Positions 42,014 to 52,331 of a DNA stretch of 64,000 nucleotides are shown here, in pieces. The notes beneath the pieces were generated by a model. That model did no database searches. It was not told the DNA's origin and saw only the letters and a program-made list of their open reading frames with translations. The stretch spans positions 434,001 through 498,000 of the forward strand of contig NZ_CALUWO010000001.1 of the NCBI RefSeq assembly GCF_944324505.1. The letters run 5' to 3'. The stretch's first letter is position 1; every line of letters begins with the position of its first letter. The DNA is from an uncultured Desulfovibrio sp. (GTDB lineage: Bacteria > Desulfobacterota > Desulfovibrionia > Desulfovibrionales > Desulfovibrionaceae). The translations under genes and the position numbers were made by a program.

Positions 42014-44217
42014 CAAAAGGATTGTCCTATGCTGATATAGAGCTGTACGGGCGGGTCGCCCTCCACCGGATTGAGCGGTGTAGCCACGTCCAGGCGCAGC
42101 GGCCCCACAGGCGTATAGTAGCGCAGGCCCAGACCGGCGCCCCAGTGCAGGTCGTCCAGCGTGGGGTACTGGTCCCGATAGGCCATGCCGCCATCAAGAA
42201 AGGGAACAAGGCCCAGATTGTCCGTGAGCTTGAAGCGAGCTTCCAGATTGACCAGCTGATAGGAGCGCCCGCCCTCGGGGTCATCCTTGCTGTTGCGCGG
42301 TCCCAGGGCCTGATAGGAATAGCCGCGCACGGAACCTGCCCCGCCCACGTAAAAACGCATGGAACCGGGCATGGCGTGCAGGGGCACGCCGGCCATCATG
42401 CCTGCCGCCGCCCGCGCGGCCAGCACCAGACTGTCATCCGGCCGCCCGTTGGGCTTGCGCATGGGGGCGTAATAGCCCATCCACTCCGCCTCGCCCACCA
42501 CAGCCGTGAAACGCTGGTCATAATATCCGGCCACGGGATTCACCCGGACCTTGCCCACGCTGCCTGCCGACGGGCTGACCTTGTTGTTGCGGCTGTCGCG
42601 CCGGATGGTCAGCTGCGGGCCAAGCACACTGTACAGCCGCATGCCGTGCCCGTCCTCGGCCAGCTGGCCGCCATCGCCAAGAACGCCGGCCCCCACATGC
42701 CAGTAGCGGTTGACGCGCCGCTCCAGCATGACCTTGGCCGCCAGGCCGCGCCGCTCGTAGGCATCGGTATCCTCATGCAGCAGGGACGCCTGGGCATTGA
42801 GGCTCTGGCCGGAACGCAGAAAGGCGGGCTTCAGAAATTCCGCCGTCATGCCCTGCTTTTCCGTGGTCACGGGCAGGCCCAGGCGCAGGCTTTCGCCATT
42901 GCCCAGCAGATTACGGTTTTCCCAGTCCGCCTCCACGCCGAAGCCGCTGTCCGTATCGTACCGGGCCTCCAGGCCCACGGAACGGGGCGGAGCATCCTCC
43001 ACCTTCAGCAGCAGCGGCAGCGCGGCCACATCTCCCCCCGCAGCCTTCCACTCGTCCAGCGCCGGGGTCAGCGTAACGGCATTGAACAGGCCCAGCCCGC
43101 GCAGGCGGTCTCCGTAATTGGCCACCCGGCGGCTGTTCCAGCGCTCATCATCGGGACGCCAGTAGGCCAGACGCCGCAGATAGGCTTCGGAAACATCGCT
43201 CTTGCTCATGAGACGGATTTCGCCCATGAGGGCGGGCGGCCCGGCGTTGATGACCACCTCGGCATTGAGGGTGCGGTTCTGACGGTCAAGGGTATAGCGG
43301 GTGCGGGACACCGCAGCCACCGGATAGCCCTGGCGGCGCAGATACTGGGGCACACGGTCCACGGCGGCCAGGACTTCCTCGGCCGTTACCGGCTTGCCCG
43401 GCTCCAGCCGCAGACGATGCGGAAAGCGCGGCGGCGCCACAGGTTCGCGGGCTTCCCGGCCCAGCAGGCCCTGCAGGCCGCTGTACTGGGCACGCCGCGT
43501 TCCGTTGCGGAAGGCCTCGGGCACATGCGGCGCCGGCTCATAGCGCACCACGGCCTGACCGAGCACATAGCGCGGCCCGGGAACAAGACGCAGCAGCACG
43601 CGGGCCGGGCGGACCGAACCATCCACCTGAAAGGAGGCCGTTCCTTCATAATAGCCCTGCGAGTGCAGCAGCTTTTCGGCAGCTTCCTGGTCCAGACGGG
43701 CACGGCGCTCCAGCGCCAGCAGACCGTCAGGCGGTTCCTTGCGCAGCTGCTCCAGGGTACTGGCGGCCAGCATCTTGTCGCGCAGGTCCTCGGCAGCACG
43801 GGCAAAGCGGTCCTGCTGCCGCCGGTTGCCGCCTGCGGCGGCATCGGAAGCGTCGGGAGCGTCAGGATCCACGGCCGACGCCGCCGGCGCGGCTGCCTGC
43901 TCCCCGCTGTCCTCGTTCTGCTCGTCCGTTTCCAGCGGATGGGCATAGGGGTCACGTTCGGCGCGGGCGGCATCCACTTCCTGTTTCACGGCCCGGGCTT
44001 CGGCCTGCAGGCGGTCATGGTCCACATCGGGCCGCGGCACGGGCTTTTCCACCACCACCTGTACCGTGTAGGGCACGGGGTCCGCCGTCCATCCTGCCTC
44101 CTGTTCTTCCGTTTTCTGGGGACGCTCCTCCAGCAGCTGCACCAGACCGCACGCCCCCAGCAGGGGCGCGAGCAGGAGCAGCACAAGCAGGACAACAGGC
44201 CGGAAAGAAAAACGCAT
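42013..44217 (-). CDS. tamA: Omp85-family outer-membrane protein TamA, with lipobox
   Basis: A 734-residue Omp85 protein. The N-terminus is VVLLVLLLLAPLLGACG: a signal with the lipobox LGAC at residues 20-23, unusual for TamA/BamA proteins. Next comes a charged low-complexity linker (to ~170), POTRA domains (e.g. LLHSQGYYEGTASFQVDG, GYPVAAVSRTRYTLDRQNRTLNAEVVINAGPP), and a 16-strand barrel with GGAGSVRGYSYQALGP and C-terminal Phe (YISIGQSF). RGY is the conserved L6 loop motif. Start at 44217 is chosen for the signal sequence. Operon with tamB. Confidence 0.9.
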   Translation of the reverse strand: MRFSFRPVVLLVLLLLAPLLGACGLVQLLEERPQKTEEQEAGWTADPVPYTVQVVVEKPVPRPDVDHDRLQAEARAVKQEVDAARAERDPYAHPLETDEQNEDSGEQAAAPAASAVDPDAPDASDAAAGGNRRQQDRFARAAEDLRDKMLAASTLEQLRKEPPDGLLALERRARLDQEAAEKLLHSQGYYEGTASFQVDGSVRPARVLLRLVPGPRYVLGQAVVRYEPAPHVPEAFRNGTRRAQYSGLQGLLGREAREPVAPPRFPHRLRLEPGKPVTAEEVLAAVDRVPQYLRRQGYPVAAVSRTRYTLDRQNRTLNAEVVINAGPPALMGEIRLMSKSDVSEAYLRRLAYWRPDDERWNSRRVANYGDRLRGLGLFNAVTLTPALDEWKAAGGDVAALPLLLKVEDAPPRSVGLEARYDTDSGFGVEADWENRNLLGNGESLRLGLPVTTEKQGMTAEFLKPAFLRSGQSLNAQASLLHEDTDAYERRGLAAKVMLERRVNRYWHVGAGVLGDGGQLAEDGHGMRLYSVLGPQLTIRRDSRNNKVSPSAGSVGKVRVNPVAGYYDQRFTAVVGEAEWMGYYAPMRKPNGRPDDSLVLAARAAAGMMAGVPLHAMPGSMRFYVGGAGSVRGYSYQALGPRNSKDDPEGGRSYQLVNLEARFKLTDNLGLVPFLDGGMAYRDQYPTLDDLHWGAGLGLRYYTPVGPLRLDVATPLNPVEGDPPVQLYISIGQSF

Positions 44218-44259
44218 GGTGGCACTGTATCCTGTCCCTGTACAGGCCGCAAGCGCGGC

Positions 44260-44288
44260 TTGGAAAAAGTCTTCAGCCGGGCTATGCT
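44260..44288 (+). promoter_or_regulatory. Promoter of the DsrE-like gene
   Basis: TTGGAA (44260-44265) and TATGCT (44283-44288) with a 17-base spacer, 37 bases before the start codon. It lies in the short divergent gap to tamA. Confidence 0.65.
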
Positions 44289-44324
44289 CTGCGGGCACCC
44301 TTTCTTTCAGCCCAAGGAGACAGC

Positions 44325-44672
44325 ATGAATTACGATCTCTGCCTGCATGTGGATCTCAAGGATGCCGACAGACTGGCCCTTGCCCTCAAGAATGCCCGCA
44401 ACTACCAGAACGCCCTGCCCGGCGAGACCTTTCAGCTGGTGATGGTGGGCAACGGCGGTGCCGTGACCCTGTTTACCCGGCAGCAGACCGCCCTGTGGGA
44501 AGTGGCGCAGCCCCTCATGAAAAACGGGCTTGTGATCCGCCTCTGCCAGAATGCCCTCAATGATAACAGCCTGACGCAGGAAGACCTCTGGCCCGGCGTG
44601 GAAATCGTGCCTGCCGGTCTGGTGGAAGTCGTGCGCCTGCAAAAGAGCGGCTTTGCCTACGTCAAACCGTAG
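44325..44672 (+). CDS. DsrE/DsrF-like family protein
   Basis: A 115-residue cytoplasmic protein with the DsrE-like fold: LKNARNYQNALPGETFQLVMVGNGGAVTL as beta-alpha-beta, then NGLVIRLCQNALNDNSL and VEIVPAGLVEVVRLQ. The single Cys in RLCQNAL lies where DsrE/DsrF-like proteins carry a conserved Cys for sulfur transfer. In a sulfate reducer a sulfur-relay role is attractive but not shown. Monocistronic, with AAGGAGACAGC before the start. Confidence 0.75.
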   Translation: MNYDLCLHVDLKDADRLALALKNARNYQNALPGETFQLVMVGNGGAVTLFTRQQTALWEVAQPLMKNGLVIRLCQNALNDNSLTQEDLWPGVEIVPAGLVEVVRLQKSGFAYVKP

Positions 44673-44730
44673 AGAGCGGCAGATGCTCAGGCGGGACAAC
44701 CATGCCTTGCGCCGTTTGTCCCGCACAGGT

Positions 44731-44772
44731 ACAGAAACAGCCCTTTCCCCAACGGGAAAGGGCTGTTTCTGT
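44731..44772. terminator. Bidirectional terminator between the DsrE-like gene and typA
   Basis: ACAGAAACAGCCCTTTCCC (44731-44749) is fully complementary to GGGAAAGGGCTGTTTCTGT (44754-44772), loop CAAC. It ends the convergent transcripts. Confidence 0.9.
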
Positions 44773-44841
44773 GAAATGTGCCCGGCAGGGACCCGCAAGG
44801 CCCTGCTGGCGCGGTCTGTTCCAGCGAAAGGCCGGGGAAGC

Positions 44842-46671
<1,830 letters not shown>

Positions 46672-46889
46672 AAAAAACCCTTGATACCCGTTAGAAAGCC
46701 CACAAAACGCGCCCGCATGGCGTGGTCCGCATCTGCCGCAGCAGCATGACGGGGCCGGGCGCCCCTGTGGCAACTGGCCGCACCCGCCGGAAACGGCTGT
46801 TCCGGTCTCGTCACCATGACGCAAACCGCAAGGACACAAGGCACGCAGGTGCCGTGCCCCGCGGGGCGGGCCGAAGATGTACGCACTTT

Positions 46890-47732
46890 TTAGAGTTTTG
46901 TCACCATGTCCATGAGCAGGCGTTCCAGCTGCCGGCCGGCCCGGCTGGCCACCGCGATGACCTCTTCCAGCGGCGCGGGCTGCATGCAGTCCGGCAGATT
47001 CTTGTTGGACAGGCAGGAAATGCCCAGCACCCGCATGCCCAGATGCCGGGCGGCCAGCACCTCCAGCACGGTGCTCATGCCCACGGCATCGGCGCCCCAT
47101 TGCCGGAACATGCGCGTTTCGGCCGGGCTTTCCATCTGCGGCCCGTGCACGCCGATGTAGACGCCACGCTCCAGGCGGATGCCCAGACGGGCCGCACTGT
47201 CCAGAGCCAGGGCACGCAGGGCCGGATCAAAGATGCAGCTCATGTCCGGAAAGCGCGGCCCCCACTCGTCCACATTGGGACCGGCCAGCGGCGTCCGGCC
47301 CGTAAAATTGATCTGGTCGGTCATGCACATGAGCGTGCCCGCGTCAAACTGCGGATTGAGCGCGCCGGCGGCATTGGTGATGATCAGGGTATCCACCCCC
47401 ATGCCGGCCATGACCCGCACGCCCATGCAGACCTGGGCCGGAGAAAAGCCCTCGTACAGATGGCAGCGCCCCTGCTGCACCAGAACGGGCACGCCCTCCA
47501 GAAGCCCCCGCACAAAGACCCCGGCATGCGAATCCACCGTGGACACGGGAAAATGCGGCAGCTCGGCATAGGGCACACGCACCACATCGTGCAGAGCCGC
47601 CACCAGCCCCGAAAGGCCCGTGCCCAGGATCAGCCCCACATGCGCAGCCTGGGAAAATGGCGCTTTTTCCGACAAAGAAAGCCTTTTTTTCAAAGCAGTT
47701 ACAGCAGACTGGACTTCTGAAGAATTTTGCAT
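46890..47732 (-). CDS. Purine nucleoside phosphorylase, trimeric type
   Basis: A 280-residue phosphorylase that splits inosine and guanosine to base and ribose-1-phosphate. Motifs: LILGTGLSGLV (phosphate-binding loop), GRCHLYEGF, TNAAGALNPQFDAGTLMCMTDQINFTG and GPQMESPAETRMFRQWGADAVGMSTVLEVLAAR. This is the low-molecular-mass PNP family. The ATG at 47730-47732 is preferred over one seven codons upstream. It lies upstream of typA on the same strand, 218 bases apart. Confidence 0.92.
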   Translation of the reverse strand: MQNSSEVQSAVTALKKRLSLSEKAPFSQAAHVGLILGTGLSGLVAALHDVVRVPYAELPHFPVSTVDSHAGVFVRGLLEGVPVLVQQGRCHLYEGFSPAQVCMGVRVMAGMGVDTLIITNAAGALNPQFDAGTLMCMTDQINFTGRTPLAGPNVDEWGPRFPDMSCIFDPALRALALDSAARLGIRLERGVYIGVHGPQMESPAETRMFRQWGADAVGMSTVLEVLAARHLGMRVLGISCLSNKNLPDCMQPAPLEEVIAVASRAGRQLERLLMDMVTKL

Positions 47733-47902
47733 AAAATACCCGCCAATCACCAAGTGTTTTTTCCTCTTACCGCCAGAACGACCCCGGCTTCGGCACGGGG
47801 GCGTTTTTGCGCGCGTATCATATCCCGGCCAGCGCCGCAGTTCAAGCGGCGTGCGCGGCCAAGCAGGAGTGCATCTTGCAAACGCTACAGGACCTCTACG
47901 CC

Positions 47903-49333
47903 ATGCCGCTGTCCAGCCACAAGGTGCTTGTGGCCAACCGCGGCGAGATTGCCATGCGCATCATGCGGGCCTGCCGCAAGCTGGGCGTGGCCTTTACCGC
48001 CATCTATACCGCCGAAGATGCGGCCTCGGGCCATGTGCGCCTGGCCCGCGAACAGGGCGGCGAAAAAAGCCTTTACCGTGTCTCGTCCTATCACGACGCC
48101 AACGAACTCATGGCCGTGGCCGATGAAGCCGGCTGCACGGCCGTGCATCCGGGCTACGGCTTCTTTGCCGAGGACTTCCGCTTTGCCCGCCGCGTCATGA
48201 AGCGCGACCGCAAGCTCATCTTCATCGGCCCCTCGTGGAAGATCATCCGCGAACTGGGCGACAAGATCAACACCAAGCGCCTGGCCCGCAGCCTGGGTGT
48301 CCCCACCGTGCCCGGTTCCGACCGGCCCATCTATGACGAGATGGAGGCCGAGCGCATTGCCCGCAGCGTGTTCGAATTTCAGGAACAGCAGGGCATCAAG
48401 CGCCCGCTGGTGCTGGTCAAGGCATCGGCCGGCGGTGGCGGCATGGGCATCGAGGAAGTGTACGACATCGACAACTTCCGCTCCGTCTACCGCCGCATCC
48501 GCAACTATGCCATGCGCCAGTTCAAGGACGAGGGCGTGCTCATCGAGCAGCGCATCATGGACTTCAACCACCTGGAAGTGCAGATCGTGTCCGACCGTTC
48601 GGGGCGCAATCCCGTGCATTTCGGCACGCGCAACTGCTCCATCCAGTCCACCGGCCTGCAAAAGCGCGTGGAAGTGGCCCCGGGCTTTGCCCCCGGCCCC
48701 ATCACCTATTCCTTTGATGCCAACAAGGTCCTGTCGGACATTGTGGGCTATTCCCTGACCATGGCCCGCAAGGTGGGCTATGACAACGTGGGCACCTGGG
48801 AATGGATCGTCACCCGCAAGGGTGAACCCTTCCTCATGGAAGTGAATACCCGCATTCAGGTGGAAAACGGCGTTTCTGCCTGCATTTCCCGCATCAACCG
48901 CGACGGCACCCAGGTGAAGGACGTGGACCTGCTGGCCGAGCAGATCCGCATCGGCCTGGGGCAGCCCCTGGGCTATACGCAGGACGACATTGTCTTTGAA
49001 GGCGTGGGCATAGAATACCGCCTCATCGCCGAAGACCCCGACAGCCGCTTCACGCCGTGGGTGGGCCGCATTGAACGCTTCCAGTGGAAGGACCAGCCCT
49101 GGCTCACCATGCTTACCCATGTGCCCACGGACCAGCCCTACGAAATCCCCACGGAATTTGACCCCAACCTCGCCCTGGCCATCATCTGGGGCAAGGACCT
49201 GGAAGAGGTCAAAAGCCGGGGCCGGGCCTTCCTGGACAGCCTGAAGCTGGAAGGCCGCAACAATGCGGGAGAGGAACTCAAGTCCAACGTGAACTTCCTC
49301 AGGGCCAATACGGAGCGCATCCTCCGTTTCTGA
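47903..49333 (+). CDS. Biotin carboxylase-like subunit of a divergent acyl-CoA carboxylase
   Basis: A ~476-residue ATP-grasp protein with the biotin carboxylase layout: KVLVANRGEIAMRIMRAC, HPGYGFFAED, glycine loop KASAGGGGMG, EVNTRIQVEN and IEYRLIAEDPDSRF. The metal and bicarbonate residues (Glu and Asn of EVN, Arg, Gln-Val-Glu) are kept, but the otherwise nearly invariant EHPVTE after it is ENGVSA here. The ATG at 47903 is listed; a TTG at 47876 with AGCAGGAG upstream is an equal candidate and would add nine residues. First gene of the carboxylase operon. Confidence 0.85.
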   Translation: MPLSSHKVLVANRGEIAMRIMRACRKLGVAFTAIYTAEDAASGHVRLAREQGGEKSLYRVSSYHDANELMAVADEAGCTAVHPGYGFFAEDFRFARRVMKRDRKLIFIGPSWKIIRELGDKINTKRLARSLGVPTVPGSDRPIYDEMEAERIARSVFEFQEQQGIKRPLVLVKASAGGGGMGIEEVYDIDNFRSVYRRIRNYAMRQFKDEGVLIEQRIMDFNHLEVQIVSDRSGRNPVHFGTRNCSIQSTGLQKRVEVAPGFAPGPITYSFDANKVLSDIVGYSLTMARKVGYDNVGTWEWIVTRKGEPFLMEVNTRIQVENGVSACISRINRDGTQVKDVDLLAEQIRIGLGQPLGYTQDDIVFEGVGIEYRLIAEDPDSRFTPWVGRIERFQWKDQPWLTMLTHVPTDQPYEIPTEFDPNLALAIIWGKDLEEVKSRGRAFLDSLKLEGRNNAGEELKSNVNFLRANTERILRF

Positions 49334-49403
49334 TCCGCACCACACCGCGCCCGGCGCGGTCGAACACGCGAAAAAGTCCGCATTGCGGCATGTGCGAGAA
49401 GCA

Positions 49404-51659
49404 ATGGACAACAGTATCGAAAAACGCATCCAGGGTCTCAACGACCGCCTGACCTATGCCCGCGACATCTTTGCCGGCAAGCATGAGGAAGATATACGAC
49501 TTCTGGAAGAAAAACTTGCCGACTTCAGCCGTCGTGCCCTGCATGACGAGATAAAGGACCCCTACAGCGAGGCTTCCTCGCTGGAAGAACTCTTTGCCTT
49601 TGTGGAAAAACGGCTGGAAAATGCCGTGACGCCCATGGACAAGGTGCGCATCGTGCGGCACCCGCAGCGCATCTGCCTGCGCGACATCCTGGAAAACGTC
49701 TACGACAACTTCACCGAAGTGGGCGGCCAGGACGAATACAGCCTTGACCCCAGCATGCTCATTGCCCGCGCCATCATCACCCGGCGCCGCGGCAAGAAGA
49801 CCTATACCCAGTCGGTCATGGTCATCGGGCAGGAAAAGGGCCACGGCGCGGAATTCCGCAACGGCGGTTCCGTGAAGCCCTGGGGCAATGCCAAGGCCCT
49901 GCACTACATGCAGGTGGCCGAAACCGAGGGCATCCCCATCCATACCTATATCTTTACGCCCGGCTCCTTCCCCATCGAGGACAATCCCGGCGCGGCCCAG
50001 CAGATTGCCCGCAATATCTACGGCATGGCCGGTCTGCGTGTGCCTGTCATTGCCGTCATTTCCGAAGGCGGCTCCGGCGGCGCCGAAGCCATCGGCCTGG
50101 CAGACCGGCGGCTCATGCTCTCCCACGGCTACTATTCGGTCATTTCGCCCGAAGGTGCGGCCGCCATCGAAGGCCGCCTCAAGGCCGGCCAGCGGGCCAC
50201 CCCCGAACTCATCGAGCACTGCGCCAGCAATCTCAAGATCACGGCACAGGACAATCTGGCCTTTGGCTACATTGACCGCATTGTGCAGGAACCCCCGCTG
50301 GGCGCCCGCCCCTATCATTTCGACTTCTTCCGCTCCCTGCGGCAGGAAGTGCTGCGCGCCACGGACGAGGTGGTGCTGTCCAACCGCAAATGGCCCGTCT
50401 TCCGCAGCCTGGCCGTGGCCCGCGTGCGCAATGCCGACATCAACCTGGACGAACGCTTCATCCGCTGGGGCCTCAATGCCACGGCCAAGGACCGCATGGT
50501 GGAACAGCGCCAGCTGAAATTCCTGCGCCTTTCCCGCGAAGCCGCCCAGGACAAGCGGCCCTTCATGGCCAAGAACATGGCGGCCCTGCAGGACTGGCTG
50601 AGCAAGCCGTGGATGCACTTCAAGTACGATTTCTACCGCAAGCATCAGCGCAAGATCAGCACCTTTGTGGAAGAAATGGGCAATGAAGTGGAAATGTTCA
50701 AGAACCGCCTGCTCAGCCCCTGGCACAAGCTCACCCGGCGGCTGCCCGGCGTGCAGGCGCGGGACACCACGGCCCAGGAACTCACGGCCCTGTCCACCTG
50801 GTCCGACGATTCCCGGCGCCGCAAGTGGAACTATCTTTCCCCGCGCTACAAGATCGACCGCACCATCACCTGCCCCAACAGCGAATCCTACGGCTGCCTG
50901 GACCTCTGGGGACCGGACCTCTTTGCGGAATTTGCGGGCGTGTGCAGCCACTGCGGCCATCACTTTCCCATGGAGCCGGAATGGTACGTCAAGAACGTCT
51001 TTGACGTGGATTCCGTCTATGAATTCAACAGCGAAATCGAATCCGGCAATCCCCTGAACTTCCCCGGCTTCGAGGAGCGCATCGCCCAGGCCCAGCAGAA
51101 GACCGGCGCCAAGAGCGGCTGCATGACCTTTGAAGCCCGCATTGACGGCATCAAGGTGGTGGTGGCCATGCTCATGGGCACCTTCCGCGGTGGCTCCGTG
51201 GGCGCGGCCGAAGGCTACAAGTTTGTGGAAGCTGCCCAGCGCGCCCAGAAAAAGCGCTATCCCTTCCTGGCCTATGTGCACGGCACGGCGGGCATCCGCA
51301 TTCAGGAAGGCACCAACGGCGTCATCCAGATGCCGCGCTGCACCGTGGCCGTGCGCCGCTATGTGGAATCCGGCGGCCTGTACCTGGTGCTGTACGACAC
51401 CAATTCCTTTGCCGGACCGGTGGCCAGCTTCCTGGGCTGCTCGCCCTATCAGTTTGCGGTGCGCTCGTCCAACATCGGCTTTGCCGGGCCGGGCGTCATC
51501 AAGGAAACCACGGGCATGGACATTCCGCCCAAGTACCACCGCTGCTACCACGCGCTTTCGCGCGGCCACATTCAGGGCATCTGGGACCGGCGCCAGATCC
51601 GCGCCAATCTCAAGCAGGCCCTCATGACCATCGGCGGACGCAATCTCTACTACCGCTAG
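49404..51659 (+). CDS. Fused acetyl-CoA carboxylase carboxyltransferase, AccA-AccD order
   Basis: A 751-residue protein joining both carboxyltransferase subunits. Residues ~100-320 are AccA-like (VMVIGQEKG, ALHYMQVAETEGIPIHTYIFTPGSFP, EGGSGGAEAIG, YYSVISPEGAA). Residues ~470-750 are AccD-like, with a zinc-finger region C-x7-C (CPNSESYGC) and CSHC, then AKSGCMTFEARIDG, GGSVGAAEGYKFV and IGFAGPGVIKET. The first zinc pair has seven rather than two intervening residues. It would move the carboxyl group from carboxybiotin to acetyl-CoA. Start at 49404 follows GCGAGAAG. Confidence 0.88.
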   Translation: MDNSIEKRIQGLNDRLTYARDIFAGKHEEDIRLLEEKLADFSRRALHDEIKDPYSEASSLEELFAFVEKRLENAVTPMDKVRIVRHPQRICLRDILENVYDNFTEVGGQDEYSLDPSMLIARAIITRRRGKKTYTQSVMVIGQEKGHGAEFRNGGSVKPWGNAKALHYMQVAETEGIPIHTYIFTPGSFPIEDNPGAAQQIARNIYGMAGLRVPVIAVISEGGSGGAEAIGLADRRLMLSHGYYSVISPEGAAAIEGRLKAGQRATPELIEHCASNLKITAQDNLAFGYIDRIVQEPPLGARPYHFDFFRSLRQEVLRATDEVVLSNRKWPVFRSLAVARVRNADINLDERFIRWGLNATAKDRMVEQRQLKFLRLSREAAQDKRPFMAKNMAALQDWLSKPWMHFKYDFYRKHQRKISTFVEEMGNEVEMFKNRLLSPWHKLTRRLPGVQARDTTAQELTALSTWSDDSRRRKWNYLSPRYKIDRTITCPNSESYGCLDLWGPDLFAEFAGVCSHCGHHFPMEPEWYVKNVFDVDSVYEFNSEIESGNPLNFPGFEERIAQAQQKTGAKSGCMTFEARIDGIKVVVAMLMGTFRGGSVGAAEGYKFVEAAQRAQKKRYPFLAYVHGTAGIRIQEGTNGVIQMPRCTVAVRRYVESGGLYLVLYDTNSFAGPVASFLGCSPYQFAVRSSNIGFAGPGVIKETTGMDIPPKYHRCYHALSRGHIQGIWDRRQIRANLKQALMTIGGRNLYYR

Positions 51660-51677
51660 CTCGCCGCAGGACGCACC

Positions 51678-52325
51678 ATGATCAATATCTCCGCTTTGCT
51701 GGATGAAATAAAGGCTTCCCCCTACCGGGAAATCGTTGTCAAAACTCCGCATACCGGCACGGTCACCTTTGCCGGCGTCACGGAGGGGCAGGAAGTGCTC
51801 GGCCCCCAGGGGCAGTGGAAGGAACGCCCCGGCACCCTGCTGGCCACGCTGGAACGCGAGCACAACCCCAAGCCCATTCTGGCCCTGGAAAAAGGCATCA
51901 TCAGCCGCATCTATGCGGAACGGGAAGGGCACTTTGTGGAGGCGGGCACGCCGCTCATGGTCATCCGCCACATGCTGACCCGTGACGAGGTGGAGCACGC
52001 CATCCTCAAGAAGGCCCTTTCCCTGTTCACGGCGCCGGAACGGGCCAAGTATTACTTCACCCCGGAAGTGGACAAGAAAATCCGCGCGGCGGACAGCCAT
52101 TCCGTGGTGGTGCGTGACGGCATGGAACTCATGATCATGTCACGCATGAAGCGCGAGGTGCCCCTGTACTACAGCGGCCCGGAAGGCGTCATCTACGCCG
52201 TCTACTTCAAGTATAACGAAAATATCGATGCCGGCGCCCCGCTCATCGGCGTCTGCCCGCAGGATCAGCTGCCCGCCATTCAGGACGTGATCATGCGGGT
52301 CAGAACCGAGTGGACGGAACACTAG
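51678..52325 (+). CDS. Biotin-carrier-like protein without the AMKM biotinylation motif
   Basis: A 215-residue protein directly after the fused carboxyltransferase gene. Two lipoyl/biotinyl-like hammerhead segments can be read: residues ~15-95 (VVKTPHTGTVTF ... GIISRIYAEREGHFVEAGTPLMVI) and ~145-205 (SRMKREVPLYYSGPEGVIYA ... ENIDAGAPLIGV). In the second the place of the biotinyl lysine is M-K within SRMKRE, so the usual AMKM is altered; in the first it is ALEKG. It is the obvious candidate for the carrier subunit, but biotinylation is uncertain. Confidence 0.65.
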   Translation: MINISALLDEIKASPYREIVVKTPHTGTVTFAGVTEGQEVLGPQGQWKERPGTLLATLEREHNPKPILALEKGIISRIYAEREGHFVEAGTPLMVIRHMLTRDEVEHAILKKALSLFTAPERAKYYFTPEVDKKIRAADSHSVVVRDGMELMIMSRMKREVPLYYSGPEGVIYAVYFKYNENIDAGAPLIGVCPQDQLPAIQDVIMRVRTEWTEH

Positions 52326-52331
52326 ACCACC

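Noticed and set aside
38861..42040. 1059-codon plus-strand frame opposite tamB
   Set aside because: Gln/Arg/His-rich shadow; tamB on the minus strand has a signal anchor, DUF490 end and overlap with tamA.
49299..52100. 933-codon antisense frame opposite the fused carboxyltransferase
   Set aside because: No motifs; the plus-strand frame has clear AccA and AccD signatures.
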